A stretch of 42,550 nucleotides of DNA from Acidobacteriaceae bacterium (GCA_003134435.1 PLBE01000248.1:75124-117673); one strand, 5' to 3'. Positions 25,281-33,608 are shown, numbered from the stretch's first letter. Notes: a model not told the origin generated them from the letters alone. Translations and numbers: made by a program.

Positions 25281-27788
25281 TCAGTATTTCTCCGCGTAAG
25301 GTGACGAATTCCGATTCGGGGTCGAGTCCTTCTCCGGTAGCTCTTCCAACAAAGGCGCAAAAGAAAATTCCTCCGTCGCCTGCTCCGACGCCGTTTTCAC
25401 GGCTGCATTCGCTTTGCGCCACTCCAAAAACCTAGCTCGCCGTTCCGCCTTCACCATCGGCTTTCCCTTCCATTCCACATGCGATCCGCCGATCACAATC
25501 AGATGCGTGAGTCTCTCTTTGTCCACCCGGCAATACAGCACCCGCGCGTCCGAAGACCACGGACCGAAACTCCAAGCCTCGTCGCCCAGCGCAAAAAAGA
25601 ACTGTTCACGTCGCTCCGGCAGGGTTCCGTCAAGATAAGCAAGCTCATATACCTGCACCCCCGACTGAGTCGTGCTCGTGATCCTTGGATCAAAATGCGT
25701 TTCACGCTCCCTGCCATTTGCCGCAACCCGCGGCAGCAGCGCCGTTGCCGTCTCGGCCGGCAATAAAACTCGCGCCCGCGATTGCACCAGCGGCGCCGTC
25801 TCGAACTCCCCATAAGCCGGCGACAGAAGGGTCGTGCTCACTTCCGTCCCTCTCTGCCAGATCGTATTTTCCGGCATGATCAGGCTTAAACTCGATTCGC
25901 ACGCTCCGGCCCGGGTAATCTCCAGGCGTCCAGCGCTGACTTCCCGAACTCCAAGATCGGACGCGAAGTGCCAGCGCACTTCAAGTTCATGTTCGCCTCG
26001 GCCCACTGCGATGTCGCGAATCAGCCAAACACCACCTGCGATATGCAGTACGTGCCGCCGATGCACAATCCCATCCGCCAGCCGCGCGTATCCATTATGA
26101 CTGCCCACAAAGTAAGTGAAGGTCTTGCCTGCAATCCAATCTTCCGCGACCGTGGTCGGAATCTGCGTCCATGAAAAAGGTTCGTCCGCTACCGCCTGAT
26201 TCAATCCATCCACCCGCAGCGTGTTATGCGCGCCCGTTCCGCGAAACGTATTGCGCTCCGCCGGATCTCGCGAAATATAAACCCCGCTTCCCGAGTCCAC
26301 CAGCCACCGCCGTCCATCCATCGTAAGCCGCAGGCTAAGTGCGTCCGCGTGCCCGTGCCCCGAACGCCCCACGCCCTGCGGACCGGCATCGACTACCATC
26401 GTTTGCCTGAAGGGTTGCGAATCCGCGAGCCCGTAAAGCCCGCCGTCGCAAAACGCAAACGAGTGCGCCGCCGCTGCCGCACTCGCAGTCGTCGTGGCCA
26501 GCTGCGCGACCGCCGCATCGCCAAACAACCAGATCGATTCCTCCGTCAATCGCGCCGCCGAAAACTTCCTCCCATACATCAGCGCCCCAAGTGCCAGCGG
26601 ATCCGTCATCCACTCCGTCCGATTGCGCCTCGGATTCCACAAACGTCCGCCATCATCGTCCCCAAATCCTTCCGCCGGCCCCGCCAGCGCTAGCGCATCC
26701 ACTACCTCCAGCATTCGCCCCAGCACTCCGTCATATTCCGGCGGAATCTCCATCGCGTTCCGCGCCGCCAGCAGCCGCGCATATAAAAAAAAGTCGAGCG
26801 CGTACACGTGATAGTGCAGCGACTGCTCAAAATAAACGCCATCCGGACGAACTTGCCGCCCCGCCTCACGCCGCACGATTTTCCACCCGCATTCCTTCCA
26901 GCCCGCTGCCCCCGGTATCTGCGGATATAAAGTGCCCAGAAAGAAAAGCGCCACCGCTTCCCCCAGCAGATGCGTGTTGGGTGAAAAGTATGTCGAAAGA
27001 TAGCGCTCCATGTAACGCCCGTGAAACCCAAGCGCCGGCAGCATCTGTCCGCGAAACTCCGCCCCTTCCGCGGTTCCCGCCAGCAACTGGTCCACCCAGG
27101 TCCAGGACATACTGCGGAATGCCACTTCCAGCGAACTGCCCCAATTGATTCCCAGGGGATACGGATTCGCCTGGATCCAACTGCGCCACTGCGCCATCAG
27201 TTCGCGCGTGTATTTCTCGTCTCCGCTCAGCCGGCGAGCCTTGGCGAGCGTCACCAGATGCTGGTGCCGGTTCAATTCCCATGTGACTTTGTGGTCGCCC
27301 ACGACCGCGAAGTCAAGAAAAGGAATCCTGAACCACGGCAGCAGCGGCGCTCGCTTACCGTTCACCGGATCCAGATGCCAGTCGATCTCTTTGCAATTGG
27401 AATCGCCGGAATTGGAATCGCCGCTGCCCACACCGCCGCTGAAGTCGAGATTCTTGTAGCCCAGCAACTGAAAGCGATGCGCGCAGATCGCATCCGCCTC
27501 ACCCAAAATCTCCTCCGCTTCGCCCGGCAGATGCCGGAGCAACAACTTCGCCCGCTCTGAAGTCCCGGTGCCGCCGCGTTCGCCCTCTGAAGATTCGCCC
27601 TCGGCAAAAAAGAACCGCCCCGCCTGCCCCGCCGCTTCGGCATTCAGTCGAACCCTTCCGCTCCCTAGGCCCACCCGGTGCCGCAGCAGGTCGCCATGCT
27701 TGTGAAGTTCCTGCCCCACACGCACCCGCACCTCTTCCCAGTCCATTTGGGACACGCGCGCCAGCTTGCTTTGCCATCCAGAAGCCAC
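25281..27788 (-). CDS. Heparinase II/III-family protein
   Basis: An 835-residue protein with the two-part architecture of heparinase II/III and alginate-lyase-like polysaccharide lyases. An alpha-toroid region (about 80-400: WHLDPVNGKRAPLLPWFRIP, WELNRHQHLVTLAKA, LEVAFRSMSWTWVDQLL, NTHLLGEAVALFFLG) is followed by a beta-sandwich (from about 440: QTMVVDAGPQGVGRSGHGHADALS, RWLVDSGSGVYI, FRGTGAHNTLRVDG). No signal peptide is seen. Such proteins commonly sit in exopolysaccharide loci. The frame opens with GTG at 27788 and has an ATG at 27746; neither has a clear ribosome-binding site. A 15-bp direct repeat near 27400-27430 encodes the repeat GDSNSGDSN. It ends 1 nt before asnB. Confidence 0.85.
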   Translation of the reverse strand: MASGWQSKLARVSQMDWEEVRVRVGQELHKHGDLLRHRVGLGSGRVRLNAEAAGQAGRFFFAEGESSEGERGGTGTSERAKLLLRHLPGEAEEILGEADAICAHRFQLLGYKNLDFSGGVGSGDSNSGDSNCKEIDWHLDPVNGKRAPLLPWFRIPFLDFAVVGDHKVTWELNRHQHLVTLAKARRLSGDEKYTRELMAQWRSWIQANPYPLGINWGSSLEVAFRSMSWTWVDQLLAGTAEGAEFRGQMLPALGFHGRYMERYLSTYFSPNTHLLGEAVALFFLGTLYPQIPGAAGWKECGWKIVRREAGRQVRPDGVYFEQSLHYHVYALDFFLYARLLAARNAMEIPPEYDGVLGRMLEVVDALALAGPAEGFGDDDGGRLWNPRRNRTEWMTDPLALGALMYGRKFSAARLTEESIWLFGDAAVAQLATTTASAAAAAHSFAFCDGGLYGLADSQPFRQTMVVDAGPQGVGRSGHGHADALSLRLTMDGRRWLVDSGSGVYISRDPAERNTFRGTGAHNTLRVDGLNQAVADEPFSWTQIPTTVAEDWIAGKTFTYFVGSHNGYARLADGIVHRRHVLHIAGGVWLIRDIAVGRGEHELEVRWHFASDLGVREVSAGRLEITRAGACESSLSLIMPENTIWQRGTEVSTTLLSPAYGEFETAPLVQSRARVLLPAETATALLPRVAANGRERETHFDPRITSTTQSGVQVYELAYLDGTLPERREQFFFALGDEAWSFGPWSSDARVLYCRVDKERLTHLIVIGGSHVEWKGKPMVKAERRARFLEWRKANAAVKTASEQATEEFSFAPLLEELPEKDSTPNRNSSPYAEKY

Positions 27789-27832
27789 GGATTCATTTAT
27801 CTTACATGCTCAAAAGCCACTCTCAATCAGCC

Positions 27833-27848
27833 GGTTACCGTTGTAACC
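27833..27848. repeat. Inverted repeat GGTTAC-CGTT-GTAACC
   Basis: Perfect 6-bp arms about 45 nt upstream of the heparinase-like start. A regulator-binding site is possible; position fits control of the minus-strand genes. Confidence 0.4.
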
Positions 27849-28040
27849 CTCGCAAATCCCCAACCCTGACCGGGGCTCGCCGGTCGCGGTAGGATTATGG
27901 TTGCGGACAGTTTTTGTAAGGGAGCGGTTCACTCTTCACCCGTGCCGTAGCCTGGAAAGAAAAGAGTAAAAAGAAACGAGGCGAGAGAAACCATTGGAAA
28001 TGAATGACTTCTCCGCCTTCCCACTGGACTCGGAAGATGC

Positions 28041-28069
28041 TTGAGGATATTCTGTAACATATTGATAAC
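28041..28069 (+). promoter_or_regulatory. Weak promoter candidate for the algD-like gene
   Basis: TTGAGG (28041-28046), 17-nt spacer, GATAAC (28064-28069), followed by a leader of about 55 nt to the TTG start. Both hexamers match only four of six consensus bases. Confidence 0.3.
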
Positions 28070-28131
28070 AAGTATTTTGTTTCGCGCCAGAGGTTGCGTC
28101 TCACTCCCTCTCGGCGGTCAGGAGAACTCGC

Positions 28132-29457
28132 TTGAGCTTGTCGGTTAGCATTTTTGGATTGGGATACGTCGGTTCCGTTTCCGCAGCCTGTTTTGCCTCT
28201 ATGGGCCACAAGGTGATCGGCGTCGACGTTAGCCGAGCCAAGGTTGAAATGATGGCCGCCGGACGCACTCCCATCGTGGAAGCGCGCATGAGCGAAATGG
28301 TCGCCGAAGCTCACCGCGCCGGACTCCTGCAAGCTACCTCCGACGCGACCGCTGCCGTGCTCAATTCCGAAGTCTCTTTCGTCTGCGTCGGAACCCCCAG
28401 CCTCAAAAATGGCAAACTCGATCTCAGTCACATCGAGAGCGTTACCCGCGAAATCGCCGCCGCCATTCGCCAGAAGAAATCGCCCCACGTCTTTGTCCTG
28501 CGCAGCACCGTCCTCGCCGGGACCACCGAAACCGTCGTCCTGCCCATCCTCGAAAAAGAGAGTGGAAAAAAGTGCGGCCACGATTTCACCCTTTGCTATA
28601 ACCCCGAGTTCATGCGCGAAGGCAGCGCCGTCGCCGATTTCCTCAACCCGCCCTACACCATTCTCGGAGCCAGCGACACTCGCCACCTTGCCCCACTCCG
28701 CGAACTCTACAAGAACACTCCCGGCACCATCTACGAGACCACTATTCCCGTCGCCGAAATGGTCAAGTATTTTTCCAACATCTATCACGCCCTCAAGGTC
28801 GGTTTCGCCAACGAAATGGGAACCATGTGCAAGCACCTCGGCGTCGACGCCCAAGTCGTTACTACCATCTTCACCTCCGACACCAAGCTCAATATTTCTC
28901 CCGCCTATCTGTCTCCGGGGTTCGCCTTCGGCGGTTCCTGTCTTCCGAAAGATCTGCGCGCCATTACCTATAAAGCCAAAGAACTCGACCTCAAGCTGCC
29001 CTTGCTCGAATCCCTCCTGCCCAGCAACGCCGAGCACGTCGATCGCGCCCTGGAAATGGTGCTCAGCACGGGTAAGAAAAGAATTGCGCAGCTCGGACTC
29101 AGCTTTAAAGCCGGCACCGACGATCTCCGCGAAAGCCCCCAGGTCCAGTTGATCAAGCGCCTCATGGGCGAGGGCCTCGAAGTCAAGGTCTGGGACGAGG
29201 ATGTCTCTCTTGGCCGCTTGGCGGGAGCCAACCGCCAGTACATCGAAGAGGTCATCCCTCACATCGGCTCCGTGCTTTCCGCCGACCTCGAAGGTGTCCT
29301 GCGCACCGCTGAAGTCGTGATCCTGGGGAATAAATCCGCCAGCAAAGATCAACTGGCCAGGTACCTTCGCCCTGAACACATCGTCATTGACCTGATTCAT
29401 CTCGATAAGGCAAAGCGTCCGGAAGGCGCTAAAACGTATCAAGGAATTTGCTGGTGA
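28132..29457 (+). CDS. algD: GDP-mannose 6-dehydrogenase-like nucleotide-sugar dehydrogenase
   Basis: A 441-residue NAD-dependent dehydrogenase that oxidises a nucleotide sugar to its uronate. The N-terminal Rossmann motif is IFGLGYVGSVSAACFA. The catalytic cysteine lies in GFAFGGSCLPKDLRA, and the second domain begins GLSFKAGTDDLRESPQVQL. Segments such as SFVCVGTPSLKNGKLDLSHI and YNPEFMREGSA resemble AlgD (GDP-mannose 6-dehydrogenase, 436 residues) more than UDP-glucose dehydrogenase, so GDP-mannuronate is the likelier product; this choice is from memory of the family. It begins with TTG at 28132, with GGAG 7 nt upstream. Leads the plus-strand polysaccharide genes, with the FemAB-like and sulfotransferase genes downstream. 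Confidence 0.85.
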   Translation: MSLSVSIFGLGYVGSVSAACFASMGHKVIGVDVSRAKVEMMAAGRTPIVEARMSEMVAEAHRAGLLQATSDATAAVLNSEVSFVCVGTPSLKNGKLDLSHIESVTREIAAAIRQKKSPHVFVLRSTVLAGTTETVVLPILEKESGKKCGHDFTLCYNPEFMREGSAVADFLNPPYTILGASDTRHLAPLRELYKNTPGTIYETTIPVAEMVKYFSNIYHALKVGFANEMGTMCKHLGVDAQVVTTIFTSDTKLNISPAYLSPGFAFGGSCLPKDLRAITYKAKELDLKLPLLESLLPSNAEHVDRALEMVLSTGKKRIAQLGLSFKAGTDDLRESPQVQLIKRLMGEGLEVKVWDEDVSLGRLAGANRQYIEEVIPHIGSVLSADLEGVLRTAEVVILGNKSASKDQLARYLRPEHIVIDLIHLDKAKRPEGAKTYQGICW

Positions 29458-29647
29458 GAACCTCGAAGAACTCGCGTGGCAAACGGGCTCGGCCCCGTCC
29501 GGAAGTGTCCAGGAAATCTGACCCCGGCTTTGAAAGGGCACCGCTTCAGTCCTGCCGTAAGCCGCTGAAATTGGTTTGCGTTTCTGCGGCTGCGGTATGC
29601 TTTCCGCAACCCCGGCTGACCCCTTCCATCACGCGACCGGGAAACGC

Positions 29648-30679
29648 ATGAAGTTTCATCGCATCGACATCAAGTCCGCCGACTGGAAGCGCCTCGACGC
29701 TTTCACCGACCGCACCGTTTTCCAGACGCGCGAGTGGCTGCAATTTGTCGCCGAGTCGCAGCGGGCTCAGCCCGTTCTCGCCGAACTGCGCGAGAAAAAC
29801 GACGTTCTCGGATATTTCACCGGCCTTACCGTTTCAAAGTTCGGCATGAAGGTTCTGGGCAGTTCCTTTCCCGGCTGGACGACTCCCTACATCGGCTTCA
29901 ATCTCAATCCCAACGTGTCCCGCGCCCTCGCCCTGGCAGCTCTGGAGAAATTTGCGTGGGACGATCTCAAGTGCTTGCACCTCGAAGTCTCCGATCCCAA
30001 CTTCTCTGCCGGAGATGGCGAGGCCGCGGCCTTCAAGCTCGAGTACTACGCTTCCTATCGCACCGACCTGTCCCGCTCCGAAGAAGAATTGTTCAATTCC
30101 ATGGAGAGTGCCTGCCGCCGCTGCATTCGCAAAGCCGAGAAAAGCGGCCTGAAAATCGAAGAGGCCCACGACCTTGCCTTCGCCGACGAATACTTCGAGC
30201 AACTCAAGGACGTTTTCGCCAAACAATCCCTGGTTCCGACCTATTCCGTCGAGCGCGTGCGCTCCCTCGTGCGCCACCTCGAACCGAGTGGCAACATCCT
30301 ATTGCTGCGCGCCCGCGATCCGGAAGGGAAGTGCATCGCCACGGGAATTTATCCCGGCTTCAACCAGATTGCCGAGTTCTGGGGCAATGCCAGTTTCCGC
30401 GCCTATCAGGGCCTGCGCCCCAATGAAGCCTGCCACTGGTATGCCATGCGCTATTGGAAGCAGCGCGGCGTCGCCATTTTCGACTGGGGAGGCGAAGGCG
30501 CCTACAAGGAAAAATACGGCTGCCAGCCCCACCGCGTGCCCTGGTTCACGAAATCCCGGTATCAGATCGTGGGAGCCTTGCGCAACGAGGCGCGCAACCT
30601 GTTTGCCCGTAAGCAGAAGTTTCTCGGGTGGCTGCAGGGCAACCGCTCCGCGGCGGAACGCGTTCCGGCCGAGGAGTAG
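29648..30679 (+). CDS. FemAB/GNAT-like acyltransferase
   Basis: A 343-residue protein of the FemAB-like double-GNAT family. It shows FQTREWLQFVAESQRAQPVL at the N-terminus, TPYIGFNLNPN, LFNSMESACRRCIRKAEKSGL (the region that normally carries the conserved basic helix), and the C-terminal acetyltransferase part GIYPGFNQIAEFWGNASF, PNEACHWYAMRYWKQRGVAIFDWGG and EKYGCQPHRVPW. Members in exosortase/EPS loci are of unknown substrate; peptidoglycan-bridge enzymes are distant relatives. The ATG at 29648 begins the conserved part; the frame is open to 29576 without support. It lies 190 nt after algD and 64 nt before the sulfotransferase. Confidence 0.8.
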   Translation: MKFHRIDIKSADWKRLDAFTDRTVFQTREWLQFVAESQRAQPVLAELREKNDVLGYFTGLTVSKFGMKVLGSSFPGWTTPYIGFNLNPNVSRALALAALEKFAWDDLKCLHLEVSDPNFSAGDGEAAAFKLEYYASYRTDLSRSEEELFNSMESACRRCIRKAEKSGLKIEEAHDLAFADEYFEQLKDVFAKQSLVPTYSVERVRSLVRHLEPSGNILLLRARDPEGKCIATGIYPGFNQIAEFWGNASFRAYQGLRPNEACHWYAMRYWKQRGVAIFDWGGEGAYKEKYGCQPHRVPWFTKSRYQIVGALRNEARNLFARKQKFLGWLQGNRSAAERVPAEE

Positions 30680-30743
30680 CACGAAGAGAAGCAACCAGAA
30701 TGCAGTAAGACAAGTAAGCAAATAGAACTAGAAGGGAAGCACC

Positions 30744-31610
30744 ATGGCGTTACTGCTTCGCAGGGCCTTCCGGCATCTCTCGCGGGTTCACGACGTGCTC
30801 TTTCGCCGCACTCTGATCGAGCGCGAGATCACCATCTTCGACGACGACGTCTTCCTCACGTCCTACCCCCGTTCCGGCAATACCTGGACCCGCTTCCTGG
30901 TCGGCAACTTCGTCAATCCGAGCGAGCCCGTGACCTTCCTCAATGTCGAGCGCCTCGTGCCCGACATGTACAAGAGCGCCGATTGGGTCCTGCGCCGCCT
31001 GCCCCGCCCGCGCGTGCTCAAGAGCCATGAGTGCTTCGACGCCCGCTATCGCCGCGTCATCTACATCGTCCGCGACCCGCGCGATGTCGCCATTTCCAAC
31101 TATCACTGGGAGATGAAGCTGCGCTCCATTCGGGAAGGCTGCCCCATCGACGAGTTCGTCCCCCAGTGGATGGGTGGGAAGTTCTGGCGGCGCATCGGAT
31201 CCTGGGCCGACCACGTCCACAGCTGGCTGGCGACGCGCCAGGGACAGGACAACTTTCTGCTGATGCGCTACGAAGACCTGCAGCAGGATCAGCCCCGTGA
31301 ACTGGCGCGGGTGGCGGGTTTCATGGGCCTCGATCCCGATGCCGAGCGCATCCAGCGGGCCATTGAACGGAGCTCCGCCGCCAACATGCGCAAGATGGAA
31401 GAGACGCAGGGGAAGAAGTGGGTGGCGACGTTCCACACGCGGAGCGACAAGCCTTTTGTCCGCAAGGCGTCATCCGGGGGATGGCGGGCGGTGTTGCCGG
31501 GAAAGACCGTGACCTACATGGAGGCGCAGTGGGGGCCGCTGATGAAGCAACTGGGCTACCCGCTCTCGACCGAAACGGAAAAGGAAGCGCCGGAAGTCAC
31601 GCACGCTTAG
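30744..31610 (+). CDS. PAPS-dependent sulfotransferase
   Basis: A 288-residue sulfotransferase. The 5'-phosphosulfate loop is TSYPRSGNTWTRFLV (about residues 39-53) and the 3'-phosphate site is VIYIVRDPRDVAISNYH (about 109-125); the C-terminal FVRKASSGGWRAVL matches the RKGxxGDW-like segment of the family. It transfers sulfate from PAPS to a hydroxyl or amino group of a glycan, lipid or small molecule. AAGGGAAG precedes the ATG. In this neighbourhood (algD, asnB, heparinase-like) a polysaccharide substrate is a reasonable inference. The strand composition of the plus strand changes within the last third of this gene, from C-rich to G-rich. Confidence 0.88.
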   Translation: MALLLRRAFRHLSRVHDVLFRRTLIEREITIFDDDVFLTSYPRSGNTWTRFLVGNFVNPSEPVTFLNVERLVPDMYKSADWVLRRLPRPRVLKSHECFDARYRRVIYIVRDPRDVAISNYHWEMKLRSIREGCPIDEFVPQWMGGKFWRRIGSWADHVHSWLATRQGQDNFLLMRYEDLQQDQPRELARVAGFMGLDPDAERIQRAIERSSAANMRKMEETQGKKWVATFHTRSDKPFVRKASSGGWRAVLPGKTVTYMEAQWGPLMKQLGYPLSTETEKEAPEVTHA

Positions 31611-31628
31611 GGGACCCCCCCCGGTCCC
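31611..31628 (+). terminator. GC stem-loop after the sulfotransferase gene
   Basis: GGGACC-CCCCCC-GGTCCC, starting at the base after the stop codon. Perfect 6-bp stem with a C6 loop, but no T-run follows, so factor-independent termination is doubtful. Confidence 0.3.
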
Positions 31629-31654
31629 GCCCTCCAGATGCGCAAAACCGAGAA

Positions 31655-31672
31655 GTGTTCCACGTGGAACAC
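31655..31672. promoter_or_regulatory. Candidate parS site (ParB-binding centromere)
   Basis: A perfect 18-bp palindrome, GTGTTCCACGTGGAACAC. The inner 16 bases TGTTCCACGTGGAACA differ from the Bacillus parS consensus TGTTTCACGTGAAACA only at one symmetric position per arm, and match the TGTTCCACGTGGAACM form I recall from pseudomonads. It is intergenic, and sits within about 0.4 kb of the point where GC skew changes sign. No parA or parB is in the window. Confidence 0.85.
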
Positions 31673-31976
31673 TGTAGGCGCGTTACTGTACGTATAATAA
31701 TATACATATTGTGACGGTATCTGGCGGCAGGGGAAGGCAGTTAAGGCGAAGTGGGGCACGAGGCTGTTTTGCGATCTCAGGGGTGTGGCGGGACTGTGGA
31801 ACATCCCGGCTGACGTCTGTTTCTTGCCGGGCTTGCGGCATCGGGAGCCGCGGCGAAAGAGACTTTCATGGGATCGGCAGGCTTGCCGCCCCCCCGTTGC
31901 CAAGGGCGCGAAGGATGGGGCACCGCCGGCGTGGTTGTTGCCGGGGAAAGCGCGGCCACCCGCGTGGTTCGACGGG

Positions 31977-32984
31977 TTACTGGATTTCGTTGCCGTAGGT
32001 GGGGACGGATTGCTGCACCAGGTAGAGCAGGGTTTGAGCTCGCGACGACCAGTCGCTTTGGGGATATTGCGCGATCAATTGCTGAGCGATGGCGATGGCG
32101 GCATTCTTGGCTTGTTCGGACTTTTTGGCCTGGTCTTCGGTTTTGTAGATTTCGATGAGGGCGGCGCGGCGGGAGGCGGCGTTATAGAGGGCTTCGGGAG
32201 CGGCGGGAGAGGTGGGATGTTCTTTGGCATACTTTTCGTAGAGATCGGCTTCCTTATCTGGGCATTTTGAGGAGCCCTGCCATTCACCACAGAGTTTGTT
32301 GTCGATGAGGTGGAAGGTGGCGAGGTCGGCCCACTTGCTGCCGGGAAACTTCTTGATGACCTGCTTCATCCACTGCTCGTCGATTTCGCCGCGGATGTAG
32401 GCTTCTTTCTCGCGGGCGGAGGGGCGGGACTGCATATCGGCCTTGCCGATCTGCCAGCGAATGTCGGCGGCGCGATAAAGGGCTTCGCCGGCGAGAGGAG
32501 CGGCGGGGAAGATATCGTAGACGCGGCGATAGAGTCGCAAGGCATCCTGGGCGGCGCCGCGGCGACCGTGGCGGCGGCTGGCTTCGTCCTCGGCATCGAC
32601 GGCGGCGCCGAAGAGGATACGGTCGCCGTTGGGAGTGGTTGCCCAGACGATGCCGGTATCGAGGATCCAGCCGCTGATGGTTTTCTCCTGTTCGTCATCT
32701 TCCAAGACAAAGGCGGGGTCGGGCGCATTGGCGGAGCCGAGCAGCGCTTCGACGTGGAGCCAGTTGCGGCTTTTGTCAAGCAGAATGAGTTCGCGTCCGC
32801 GTTCGACTTGGCCGAGCTTGTTGGAAGTTGCATCGGGAGAGATATAGATGATGGCTTCGCGCACGAGCGTGCCGCGATCGGCGGCGAGCAGCGAAGAACT
32901 TCCCAGCAGCACCAAGGCGATCAAAAACAGAAAGTTGGGAATCAGTTTCACGGTCGTCTTCGTCTCCGGAATCGAGGGTAGCAT
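31977..32984 (-). CDS. Secreted protein with SH3-like and tetratricopeptide-like regions
   Basis: 335 residues, family not recognised by name. The start at 32984 gives a signal peptide with hydrophobic core FLFLIALVLLGSSSLLAAD; the longer frame to 33116 puts an unlikely Arg/Pro-rich leader before it. Residues after the signal resemble a bacterial SH3 domain (GTLVREAIIYISPDATSNKL, VERGRELILLDKSRNWLHVE). The rest is helical and resembles TPR repeats of envelope assembly proteins (RLYRRVYDIFPAAPLAGEAL, IKKFPGSKWADLATFHLID, AQQLIAQYPQSDWSSRAQTL). A periplasmic or outer-membrane location is likely. No ribosome-binding site is evident. Its 3' end faces the parS region. Confidence 0.75.
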   Translation of the reverse strand: MLPSIPETKTTVKLIPNFLFLIALVLLGSSSLLAADRGTLVREAIIYISPDATSNKLGQVERGRELILLDKSRNWLHVEALLGSANAPDPAFVLEDDEQEKTISGWILDTGIVWATTPNGDRILFGAAVDAEDEASRRHGRRGAAQDALRLYRRVYDIFPAAPLAGEALYRAADIRWQIGKADMQSRPSAREKEAYIRGEIDEQWMKQVIKKFPGSKWADLATFHLIDNKLCGEWQGSSKCPDKEADLYEKYAKEHPTSPAAPEALYNAASRRAALIEIYKTEDQAKKSEQAKNAAIAIAQQLIAQYPQSDWSSRAQTLLYLVQQSVPTYGNEIQ

Positions 32985-33168
32985 GTTGGATAAGATGCGT
33001 GAAACGGGGTGCGCGGGGTGGAGGCGAGACGGAGTTTGGCGTCGGATGAAGAAGCGAGGGGCTTTGATCACGGGGGACGCGGAGGAGCAGGTGGGATCGA
33101 CAGAATCGTAAGTCAACTGGTTCGACTCACCACGCTTTTATCTCACGCGCTTGTTTACGCCTTTTTGT

Positions 33169-33387
33169 TTACGCTTGTTTCTTGAATTCTCCTTCGAAGG
33201 AATGTTCGGGGCTGTGGCCGGGTTCGGGAAAATCGCTGTCAGCTCCGTCCTGCATGGGGTCGGGGTTGCGATGACCGAGTTGATTTCTCATGGAGTTGTT
33301 GCCGGCCTGGCCGCGTTCGTCGGGCTCCTGCGAGCCTTTCCCGCGGTCGGCATCGTTGTGAAGATGATCGCTGACACTTTTCGGCAT
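33169..33387 (-). CDS. Possible small hydrophilic protein
   Basis: A 72-residue open frame beginning MPKSVSDHLHNDADRGKG and ending EHSFEGEFKKQA, very rich in Asp, Glu, His, Asn, Gly and Pro. It has no hydrophobic segment and no cysteine. AAAGG lies 6 nt before the ATG. The composition suggests an intrinsically disordered cytoplasmic protein. It has no recognised family, and the opposite strand is also open here, so it may be chance. Confidence 0.45.
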   Translation of the reverse strand: MPKSVSDHLHNDADRGKGSQEPDERGQAGNNSMRNQLGHRNPDPMQDGADSDFPEPGHSPEHSFEGEFKKQA

Positions 33388-33579
33388 GACAGGCCTTTCG
33401 AAGTGCACATTGATAAGAATGAATCCAAAGGGTAGATTACGCCGAATGTTCGCGGCGGGCAATGTAGGGAGGGCGCGTGGGATGGGTGAAGTTCGGCGGC
33501 AATATTCCCGTCGGAGTGTTCGCCATTTATTTGCCTGGCGGAGGCTGAATTCTGGAAGGCCTTTGGAGCGTGCAAGTTG

Positions 33580-33608
33580 TTGTAATCGTTACTATAGGTA
33601 AATTTAAT
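33580..33608 (+). promoter_or_regulatory. Promoter of the HAD gene with overlapping palindrome
   Basis: -35 TTGTAA (33580-33585), 17-nt spacer, -10 TTTAAT (33603-33608, five of six consensus), 35 nt before the ATG. The palindrome GTAA-TCG-TTAC (33582-33592) overlaps the -35 and the spacer, a place where a bound regulator would block RNA polymerase. The surrounding 60 bases are clearly more AT-rich than the flanks. Confidence 0.55.

Larger units (their letters stand above)
27789..28131. other. Divergent intergenic region of the polysaccharide genes
   Basis: About 343 bases between the minus-strand heparinase-like gene and the plus-strand algD-like gene. It holds an inverted repeat at 27833-27848 and an AT-richer stretch (about 28040-28080) with a weak promoter candidate. 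No gene is seen within it on either strand. Confidence 0.6.
31611..31976. other. Intergenic region at the GC-skew flip
   Basis: About 366 bases between two gene ends (the sulfotransferase ends on plus; the SH3/TPR-like gene ends on minus). It holds the post-sulfotransferase stem-loop, the parS palindrome (31655-31672), an AT-rich stretch with TAATAATAT (about 31694-31711) in otherwise GC-rich DNA, and a parS-like half-site GTGGAACA (31796-31803). No gene is supported. A TGTGGAACA at 31795-31803 matches a DnaA box at only seven of nine positions. Confidence 0.6.

Noticed and set aside
27895-29541. Long minus-strand open frame (about 548 codons)
   Set aside because: It is antisense to the clear algD-like gene, with no recognisable domain; GC-rich DNA commonly leaves the opposite frame open.
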